Source: Mollicutes bacterium (GTDB lineage: Bacteria > Bacillota_I > Bacilli_A > RF39 > UBA660). From it: a stretch of 15,069 nt of DNA. Position numbers and translations under genes: made by a program. Positions 7,081 through 12,786 of this stretch are shown here, piece by piece (the first letter of the stretch is position 1; each line of letters begins with the position of its first letter). The notes below the pieces were generated by a model. That model saw only the letters and a program-made list of their open reading frames with translations. It ran no database searches and was not told the DNA's origin. The DNA is taken from NCBI GenBank assembly GCA_003560455.1, contig PWIL01000043.1:1-15069 (forward strand), given 5' to 3'.

Positions 7081-7899
7081 ATGAAAAAGTTTTTAACAAT
7101 TGGTTTAGTATTATTTTTAATTACGGGATGTTTTGGCGAAGATGAGAAAATTGAAGTTGAAGTAAATGATGAGCCAGAAGAAGTTGAAGAACGCGCGGGC
7201 GAAACTTTAAATGTTCCTGGTGATTATGAAACAATTAGTTTAGCAATTGAAAATGCTGATAATGGTGATACAATTGTCGTTGAAGTTGGAAGGTATGAAG
7301 AAGACCTTAATTTTGATGGTAAAAATATTAAATTAACAAGTTCAGATCCAAATAATGAGGAAATAGTTGCCGAAACAATTATTCAAGGTTCTGGCAATGG
7401 GCCGGTTATTCGGATTGATAGTGGTGAATCATCAGAAACGGTGGTAACAGGATTTACTATTACTGGTGGGAAATATGATTATGGCGCAGCTATTAATGTT
7501 GGACCATTATTAAGTCGAACCTCACCGACTATTTCGAATAATATTTTTACTGAAAATACGGCAATGTATGGTGGCGCAATTTATTTACATGAATCAAATG
7601 CCATTATTAAAAATAATCAATTTATTGAAAATATTGCAACGATGAGTGGCGGGGCAATATATGCATCAAGTAATGCTAGTATTACTATTGAAAATAATAT
7701 TTTCAGGAATAATCATGCTGATTTATACGGTGGTGCAATTTTTGTTACAATGTCTTCGCCAGTTATTAGTGGTAATCAATTTATTGAAAACATAGCAGAA
7801 GTTAGCGACGGCGCAATTAGTGTTGTCGGGGATGAGGCAAATCCAGAAATTGATGATAATGAATTTACTGATAATGAACCAAATGATATGAGTGATTAA
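7081..7899 (+). CDS. Right-handed beta-helix lipoprotein
   Basis: The signal peptide ends in lipobox LITGC (Cys17), so the protein should be a membrane-anchored exported lipoprotein. An acidic linker (20-40) follows. Residues 44-82 (VPGDYETISLAIENADNGDT, then VVEVGRYEED and GKNIKLTS) are a clear start-cap of pectin-lyase-like right-handed beta-helices. Residues about 120-265 hold parallel beta-helix coils with repeated N-N-x-F-x-x-N and GGAI(Y/F) turns, such as ISNNIFTENT, IKNNQFIENI, IENNIFRNNH and ISGNQFIENI. The family includes polysaccharide lyases and adhesins; I see no convincing catalytic set, and the protein is small (272 residues), so a binding or scaffold role is as likely. The AGAGGAG ribosome site sits at the end of the upstream gene. 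A GCAA-loop terminator follows. Confidence 0.88.
   Translation: MKKFLTIGLVLFLITGCFGEDEKIEVEVNDEPEEVEERAGETLNVPGDYETISLAIENADNGDTIVVEVGRYEEDLNFDGKNIKLTSSDPNNEEIVAETIIQGSGNGPVIRIDSGESSETVVTGFTITGGKYDYGAAINVGPLLSRTSPTISNNIFTENTAMYGGAIYLHESNAIIKNNQFIENIATMSGGAIYASSNASITIENNIFRNNHADLYGGAIFVTMSSPVISGNQFIENIAEVSDGAISVVGDEANPEIDDNEFTDNEPNDMSD
7614..7631 (+). repeat. Exact 18-bp coding repeat, copy 1 (beta-helix coil)
   Basis: TAATCAATTTATTGAAAA occurs here and again at 7773-7790. Both copies encode the phrase NQFIEN within a beta-helix coil, 159 bases (53 codons) apart. This suggests internal coil duplication. Confidence 0.85.
7773..7790 (+). repeat. Exact 18-bp coding repeat, copy 2 (beta-helix coil)
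   Basis: Second copy of the repeat at 7614-7631, in the same reading frame. Confidence 0.85.
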
Positions 7900-7904
7900 A
7901 TACT

Positions 7905-7932
7905 AAAATACATTGGCAACAATGTATTTTTT
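7905..7932 (+). terminator. Terminator of the beta-helix lipoprotein operon
   Basis: An 11-bp stem (7905-7915 with 7920-7930) is capped by the GNRA-type tetraloop GCAA and followed by T residues. It is the best-formed terminator in the window. Confidence 0.88.
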
Positions 7933-7966
7933 CTAGATAATAAAACAAATTTTTATTATTTTTTCC

Positions 7967-7995
7967 TTGCAACTAAAAGGATGATATGGTAAACT
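7967..7995 (+). promoter_or_regulatory. Promoter of the rpsB-tsf operon (extended -10)
   Basis: TTGCAA at 7967-7972, 17 bases, then TAAACT at 7990-7995 preceded by TG at 7987-7988. Transcription would start near 8002, giving a leader of about 100 nt, far longer than the other leaders here. Confidence 0.65.
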
Positions 7996-8003
7996 GATAT
8001 TGG

Positions 8004-8078
8004 CTTCAAAAAAACAAGAATAGGGATTTAAGACCGCGTGCTCATCGAGTGGAATCTTAAAGTCGAACTATTCTGAAG
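8004..8078 (+). promoter_or_regulatory. Structured rpsB leader RNA, candidate S2 autoregulatory element
   Basis: The predicted leader folds into a long interrupted hairpin. CTTC (8004-8007) pairs with GAAG (8075-8078). After a 9-base A-rich bulge, AGAATAG (8017-8023) pairs with CTATTCT (8068-8074), directly stacked on the first stem. An asymmetric internal loop (GGA against GTCGAA) follows, then TTTAAGA (8027-8033) with TCTTAAA (8055-8061). At the tip, CC/GG and GCTC/GAGT pairs surround a small bulge and the loop ATC. It has no following T-tract, and the AGGAGG site (about 8089-8095) lies just outside it, so control would act on translation or RNA stability. S2 represses its own operon through a leader in some bacteria; that this is such an element is inference. 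Confidence 0.55.
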
Positions 8079-8101
8079 AAAAAACAAAAGGAGGAGATAT
8101 T

Positions 8102-9232
8102 ATGACAGTAGTGTCAATGAGTTATTTATTAGAATCAGGTGTTCATTTTGGTCATCAAACCAAAAGATGGAACCCAAAAATGAAAGAGTACATTCATACA
8201 TCAAGAGATGGGATTTACATTATTGATTTACAAAAAACTGCCAAAAAAATTGAAGAAGCCTATAATTTTTTAGCAGACGTGACCGAAAAAGGCGGCAAAG
8301 TTATTTTTGTCGGGACCCGAAAGCAAGCTAGTCAAGCGATTAAAGATGAGGCAACTCGGGCGAATTCTTTTTATATTTGCGAAAGGTGGTTAGGGGGGAC
8401 TTTAACTAACTATAAAACAATTCGCAAACGAATAAAAAGACTAGAAGATATTGAAAAAATGGAGCAAGATGGTACTTTTGAAAGATTACCCAAAAAAGAA
8501 GTAGTCGGTATTAAAAAAGAATACGATAAACTAAATTTAATTTTAGAAGGTATTCGTGATATGCGAAAATTACCACAAGCAATGTTTGTAGTCGATCCAT
8601 CAAAAGAAGAAATTGCAATCAGGGAAGCAAAAAAATTAAATATTCCCGTAATTGGAATTGTCGATACTAACTGTGATCCTGATATGGTTGATTATGTTAT
8701 TCCAGCTAATGATGATGCCATTCGTTCAGTTAAATTAATTACCGCGATTATGGCGAATGCAATTAATTCAAAAACAGATGGTGAAATAATTGATTTTGGT
8801 CAAATTGATGATCCGAGTGATGATGCTGGTGAAATAATGAAAAAAGCCGTTGAAACAGTTAATAAAAAGCCTGCCCGTCGTGTTAATGATTATGATACTA
8901 AAAGACGTGTAAGAACGGTTAAATATACTAAAAATGATGAAATAAGTAAAGAAAAGCCAGTTCGAAAAGAAACTGTTAAAAAAGAAGAACCAAAAGAAAC
9001 AGTAACTGAGCAAAAGCCAGAGGTAACTCAAAAAGTAGAAAAGCCAAAGGCATCTCAAAAAACAGAAAAGCCAGTTAAAAAGGAAACAAAAACTGATAAA
9101 AAAGAAGCAGTAAAAGAGACAGTAGATCTTTCATCTAAAACAGTTGCTGAACTAAAAGAATTGGCTAAAGAAAAAAAGATAAAAGGTTATTCAACAATGA
9201 AAAAAGCGGATTTAATAAAAGCGCTTAGTTAA
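8102..9232 (+). CDS. rpsB: 30S ribosomal protein S2 with Lys/Glu-rich extension and Rho_N/SAP-like domain
   Basis: Residues 1 to about 228 are a standard S2: SMSYLLESGVHFGHQTKRWN at 5-24, DGIYIIDLQKT (36-46), ERWLGGTLTN (94-103), LPQAMFVVDP (157-166), IPVIGIVDTNCDPDMVDYVI (181-200). S2 joins the small subunit late and helps recruit S1-type factors. Bacterial S2 is usually about 230-260 residues; this one is 376. Residues about 229-340 are low-complexity and charged (KKEEPKETVTEQKPEV-like), probably disordered. Residues about 341-376 (SKTVAELKELAKEKKIKGYS onward, ending KKADLIKAL) match the helix-extended-helix pattern of Rho_N/SAP-type nucleic-acid-binding domains. The frame is continuous to the stop just before tsf's ribosome site, so the extension is not a frameshift artefact visible here. 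Confidence 0.95.
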   Translation: MTVVSMSYLLESGVHFGHQTKRWNPKMKEYIHTSRDGIYIIDLQKTAKKIEEAYNFLADVTEKGGKVIFVGTRKQASQAIKDEATRANSFYICERWLGGTLTNYKTIRKRIKRLEDIEKMEQDGTFERLPKKEVVGIKKEYDKLNLILEGIRDMRKLPQAMFVVDPSKEEIAIREAKKLNIPVIGIVDTNCDPDMVDYVIPANDDAIRSVKLITAIMANAINSKTDGEIIDFGQIDDPSDDAGEIMKKAVETVNKKPARRVNDYDTKRRVRTVKYTKNDEISKEKPVRKETVKKEEPKETVTEQKPEVTQKVEKPKASQKTEKPVKKETKTDKKEAVKETVDLSSKTVAELKELAKEKKIKGYSTMKKADLIKALS

Positions 9233-9245
9233 TGGAGGGGACAAG

Positions 9246-10118
9246 ATGATTAATGCAAAGTTAGTAAAAGAATTAAGAGATAAAACTGGTGCGGGAATGC
9301 TAGATTGTAAAAAAGCATTAACTGCCAGTGATGGGGATTTAGACAAAGCAGTTGATTGGTTAAGAGAAAAAGGTATTTCCAAAGCAGCTAGCAAATCAGA
9401 TCGAATTGCGGCTGAAGGTTTAGCTGATATTATGATCTTAGATAATCAAGCTGCAATTTTGGAAATGAATTGTGAAACAGATTTTGTCGCTAAAAATCCT
9501 GAATTTCAAGAATTAGTAAAACAAATTTTAACTGTTATTTTAGAAAATAAAGCAAAAAGTGTTGATGAAGTTTTAGAACTGTCTTTTGAAAACCAAAAAA
9601 TTGAAGATCTAATCATTGCTAAAACCGCTAAAATTGGCGAAAAAATTAGTTTAAGACGATTTACTTTAATCAGTAAACAAGATGATGAAGTATTTGGTTC
9701 TTACATTCATATGGGTGGAAAAATCGCTGTTTTAAATATTTTAAAAGGTGATAAAGAAGAAGTGGCTCGTGATGTAGCAATGCATATTGCAGCGATGAAT
9801 CCAAGTTATATTAACAGTCAACAAGTACCAGCAACAGAAGTTGAAAAAGAAAAAACAATTTTAAAAGAACAAGCAATTAGTGAGGGCAAGAGTTTGGAAA
9901 TTGCTGAAAAAATGGTTAATGGGCGGATTGCTAAATACTTTAAAGAAATTTGTTTGATAGAACAACCATTTGTTAAAGATCAAGATTTAAATGTTGAAAA
10001 TTATTTAAAAAATAATAACACTGAAGTTCTTGAATTTATTCGTTATGAAGTAGGCGAAGGCATGGAAAAAAGAACCGACAATTTTGCCGAAGAAGTTCAA
10101 AACCAATTAAAAAGCTAA
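9246..10118 (+). CDS. tsf: Translation elongation factor Ts
   Basis: EF-Ts is the guanine-nucleotide exchange factor that recycles EF-Tu-GDP. The N-terminal UBA-like domain is clear (LVKELRDKTGAGMLDCKKAL, residues 6-25), followed by the signature NCETDFVAKNPEF (75-87), whose TDFV makes the key contact with EF-Tu. The rest follows the usual core and dimerisation regions; 290 residues is a normal length. The ribosome site GGAGGGG (9234-9240) lies just after the rpsB stop, 13 bases separating the two genes, so they form one operon. The pyrH and frr genes that often follow are not here; the next gene is convergent. The stop codon lies in the shared terminator hairpin. Confidence 0.97.
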   Translation: MINAKLVKELRDKTGAGMLDCKKALTASDGDLDKAVDWLREKGISKAASKSDRIAAEGLADIMILDNQAAILEMNCETDFVAKNPEFQELVKQILTVILENKAKSVDEVLELSFENQKIEDLIIAKTAKIGEKISLRRFTLISKQDDEVFGSYIHMGGKIAVLNILKGDKEEVARDVAMHIAAMNPSYINSQQVPATEVEKEKTILKEQAISEGKSLEIAEKMVNGRIAKYFKEICLIEQPFVKDQDLNVENYLKNNNTEVLEFIRYEVGEGMEKRTDNFAEEVQNQLKS

Positions 10119-10136
10119 TTTAAAAATTAGCTTTTT
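10109..10136. terminator. Bidirectional terminator between tsf and the CDP-alcohol phosphatidyltransferase gene
   Basis: A 12-bp stem (10109-10120 with 10125-10136) has loop TAAA, flanked by A residues on the left and T residues on the right, so it can work in both directions. The stop codon of tsf (10116-10118) is in the left arm and the stop of the minus-strand gene (10127-10129) is in the right arm. Confidence 0.8.
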
Positions 10137-10705
10137 TGATGGATTATATAATATAAATATAAAGTAGAAATTTGTAAAATAATCACAATTATTAACAATG
10201 GTGCAATTAAAAAATTAATAAAAGCAATTTCTTTAAAAAACAAACTACTAATAAACATAAATAAAAAGATAGTCTTAACCCGCCCCATTTTAATTGTTTT
10301 AACTATTTTTCCTTTTAAAATTAAAAAAGTATTTAAAAAAGCAATTGCTAAATCAAGAATAATCGCAATAATAATAAAGTAATTTATATGAACTAAAACG
10401 GCTAAAATTGTAATTGTAAAAATTTTATCAACAATTGAATCAAGTTTCGCACCTAAATTAGTGATAGCATCAAATCTGCGAGCAAAAAAACCATCAAAAG
10501 TATCAGTCAAAACAGCAATGATTGTTAAAATACCGGCTATTATTAATTGGTTATTTAAAATAAAGTAAATAATAAAAGGGAGAAATACTAACCGTAACAA
10601 GGTGATAATGTTTGGAATATGTTTTTTAAAAGGTTGTTTTTGGTTAATTGATTTTTTAATTTCATTGATTAAAATATTTAATTCATTTTCAATCTTTTTT
10701 TTCAC
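10127..10705 (-). CDS. CDP-alcohol phosphatidyltransferase (PgsA/cardiolipin synthase-like)
   Basis: This integral membrane enzyme family moves a phosphatidyl group from CDP-diacylglycerol to an alcohol. The signature D-x2-D-G-x2-A-R-x8-G-x3-D-x3-D is complete: Asp68, Asp71-Gly72, Ala75-Arg76, Gly85, Asp89, Asp93. HIPNIITLLRLVFLPF (29-44) is the usual first helix entry, and about six hydrophobic helices follow. The sequence suits phosphatidylglycerophosphate synthase or the related cardiolipin synthase; I cannot separate them. I chose the GTG at 10705, giving 192 residues, because AAGGTG (10717-10712) sits six bases before it; the GTG at 10714 is inside that ribosome site. An unusual charged stretch of about 28 residues precedes the first helix. 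It is monocistronic and convergent with tsf. Confidence 0.9.
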   Translation of the reverse strand: MKKKIENELNILINEIKKSINQKQPFKKHIPNIITLLRLVFLPFIIYFILNNQLIIAGILTIIAVLTDTFDGFFARRFDAITNLGAKLDSIVDKIFTITILAVLVHINYFIIIAIILDLAIAFLNTFLILKGKIVKTIKMGRVKTIFLFMFISSLFFKEIAFINFLIAPLLIIVIILQISTLYLYYIIHQKS

Positions 10706-10723
10706 TTTAATCACCTTGCATAA

Positions 10724-10753
10724 AGTATATCACAAAAAAGGAAAAAGTGTTAA
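10724..10753 (-). promoter_or_regulatory. Promoter of the CDP-alcohol phosphatidyltransferase gene
   Basis: Reading the minus strand, TTAACA (10753-10748), 18 bases, then TATACT (10729-10724) preceded by TGa, an extended -10. The start near 10717 gives a leader of about 12 nt, which fits the GTG at 10705 rather than the one at 10714. Confidence 0.7.
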
Positions 10754-10778
10754 TTCGATGTCAAATTTTAAAATGATT

Positions 10779-10808
10779 TTGACTATTTTTTTTATTTTTT
10801 GTTATAAT
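10779..10808 (+). promoter_or_regulatory. Promoter of the dockerin hydrolase/cohesin operon (extended -10)
   Basis: TTGACT at 10779-10784, 18 bases, then a perfect TATAAT at 10803-10808 preceded by TGt. Transcription would start near 10815, about 23 nt before the ATG. It is divergent from the minus-strand promoter in the same 132-base gap. Confidence 0.85.
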
Positions 10809-10837
10809 AAGATTTAGACGATTATGGAGGGGTGTGT

Positions 10838-12778
10838 ATGAAAAAAAGAATTTTACAATATTTTTTAATTGCTTTAGTTGTTTTTCTAGCGCCTTTTTAT
10901 TCTGTAAAAGCTGAAGAAGTAAAAATTGGTAATATTACTGCTAATGCCGTGCGTGTGCGCAGTGGACCGGGGACTAATTATCAAATTTATTCACATGTTA
11001 ATACTGGTTATTCTTTTTATGTTTTAGATGAAAAACCGAATGAAGGTGGTTGTGATGCTCCTTGGTATAAATTAAAATTTGATAATAAAAACGCTTATGT
11101 TTGTTCGGAGTTTGTCAATGTTCGAATAGTGATTCCGGAAAATTATCAAGCCGAATTTCCCAAGAGTTATCAAAAGTTATTAGAAGATTTACAAGAAAAA
11201 TATCCGAGTTGGACATTTGTACCATATCAAACAGGGATAAAATTTTCTGATGCAATCGCTGGTCAAGATTTTTTACGGGGAAATATTGCTAAAAGTTTGA
11301 TAAACGATTTTCGCAAGAATCGGGATGGTTTGAAACATTTAGATAGTTTTGATTATAAAACTAATAGTTTTTTTAATGGTTATTCTGGGGGAGGTAGTAA
11401 TTGGTATGCCGCCAGTCCAGAAACACTGGCGTATTATTTAGATCCTCGCAATTTTTTAAACGAACAACGGATTTTTATGTTTGAACAATTATCCTTTGAG
11501 CCCAATTTTCATCATGCTGATGCGGTTCAATTAATGTTAAACAATACTTTTATGAGTGGCAAGGCAACGCAAACAAAAGCTGATCGTGATCGTGGTTTAA
11601 CTTATGCAGAAATTTTTATTGAAGCGGCCAAAGAGCATAATGTTAATCCTTATTTTTTAGCGGCTCGGGTTATTCAAGAAGTAGGTCATAATCGGTCAGT
11701 AATAGTTTCTGGAACAGTTTCCGGCTTTGAGGGCTATTACAATTTTTATAATATTGGTGCTACGGGACCGCAAAATGAGATTATTAGCCGTGGTTTAACA
11801 CGTGCTAAAAATGAAGGTTGGAATAACGAATATGATGCAATTGTTGATGGCGCACGGTTTATTACCAGAAATTATATCGGTCGTGGTCAAGATACATTAT
11901 ATTTTCAAAAGTATAATGTTGTAACGCCAACTTATTTTGCTAACCAATATATGCAAAATGTTGAAGCACCTTATCATGAAGCATTCCGAGTTTTTCGAAA
12001 TTATCGAGATAATAATTTACTAGAACAACCACTTGTCTTTCGCATTCCAATTTATGATGATATGCCAAGTGAAAATAAATTACCACATTCTGGTAATCCC
12101 AATAATTATTTAAAATCACTTAAGATTGATAATAAAAGTGTTAGTGATTTTTCACCAGAAAAATATAGTTATGAAGTGACAGTTAGTGGTGGGAAAGTTA
12201 ATTTAAAAGCTGATGTATTTGCCAATACGGCTTCGATTAGTGGTTTGGGTGAAATTGTTTTAGACAAAGAAAAAACCAAACATCAAGTTGTGGTAACTGC
12301 TGAAAATAAAACAACGCGAACATATGAAATTTTGTTTACCAGAATTGATGCTGGTGATTTAAGTGTGACAGAATTAGTTAGTCGTGCAAAGTTAGAAAAT
12401 AGTAATCAGTTTTTGAAAAAAATTGAATTAGGGGAAAGAGTTTCTAATTTTAAAGATCGTTTTGCTAGACATTCATTTAGTGCTGAAGTAACCGTTAAAG
12501 ATGTTGATGGCAAAGTAAAAAATAGTGGGCGATTAAGTACTGGTGATGTAGTTATAATTAAAAATGGTGCTGATGAACAAGAATATAAAGTTGTTATTAA
12601 TGGTGATGTGACTGGTAATGGTCAGATTGGCTTACTTGATTTAGTGCGAGTAAGAAGGCATTTATTAGGTGCGGCATCATTATCAGAAGAGTTTAAAGAA
12701 GCAGCAGATATGAATGGTGATGGTAAAATAGGTTTAATCGATTTAATTAGAATTCAAAGAATTATAATTGATTCATAG
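10838..12778 (+). CDS. Secreted SH3b-glucosaminidase with cadherin-like and dockerin domains
   Basis: A signal peptide (1-25, cut likely after VKA) precedes an SH3b domain (about 28-95; ANAVRVRSGPGTNYQIYSHV) that commonly binds peptidoglycan. The region 105-390 is a LytD-type endo-beta-N-acetylglucosaminidase domain: SNWYAASPETLAYYLDPRNF (187-206), AAKEHNVNPYFLAARVIQEVG (263-283; Glu281 is the likely catalytic acid), SGTVSGFEGYYNFYNIGA (291-308). A cadherin-like beta-sandwich follows (about 423-502). After a linker module comes a type I-like dockerin (587-646) with two EF-hand-like loops: D590-T592-N594-D601, slightly degenerate, and the canonical D624-N626-D628-D635. The helices LVRVRRHLLG and LIRIQRIIID end the repeats. 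The ATG at 10838 lies five bases after GGAGGGG; the GTG at 10832 overlaps it. The next gene, whose ribosome site overlaps this stop, encodes a cohesin. Confidence 0.92.
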   Translation: MKKRILQYFLIALVVFLAPFYSVKAEEVKIGNITANAVRVRSGPGTNYQIYSHVNTGYSFYVLDEKPNEGGCDAPWYKLKFDNKNAYVCSEFVNVRIVIPENYQAEFPKSYQKLLEDLQEKYPSWTFVPYQTGIKFSDAIAGQDFLRGNIAKSLINDFRKNRDGLKHLDSFDYKTNSFFNGYSGGGSNWYAASPETLAYYLDPRNFLNEQRIFMFEQLSFEPNFHHADAVQLMLNNTFMSGKATQTKADRDRGLTYAEIFIEAAKEHNVNPYFLAARVIQEVGHNRSVIVSGTVSGFEGYYNFYNIGATGPQNEIISRGLTRAKNEGWNNEYDAIVDGARFITRNYIGRGQDTLYFQKYNVVTPTYFANQYMQNVEAPYHEAFRVFRNYRDNNLLEQPLVFRIPIYDDMPSENKLPHSGNPNNYLKSLKIDNKSVSDFSPEKYSYEVTVSGGKVNLKADVFANTASISGLGEIVLDKEKTKHQVVVTAENKTTRTYEILFTRIDAGDLSVTELVSRAKLENSNQFLKKIELGERVSNFKDRFARHSFSAEVTVKDVDGKVKNSGRLSTGDVVIIKNGADEQEYKVVINGDVTGNGQIGLLDLVRVRRHLLGAASLSEEFKEAADMNGDGKIGLIDLIRIQRIIIDS

Positions 12779-12786
12779 GAGGTATT

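Noticed and set aside
8020..8075. T-box riboswitch, suggested by the ACCGCGTG string in the rpsB leader
   Set aside because: The rest of the T-box sequence (AGGGTGG before ACCGCG) is missing, the leader is too short for stem I and the antiterminator, there is no terminator hairpin, and rpsB is not a T-box target.
8768..9058. Minus-strand open frame with a hydrophobic product inside rpsB
   Set aside because: The Phe/Leu-rich translation is the reverse of Lys/Glu-rich codons of the S2 extension, with no ribosome site.
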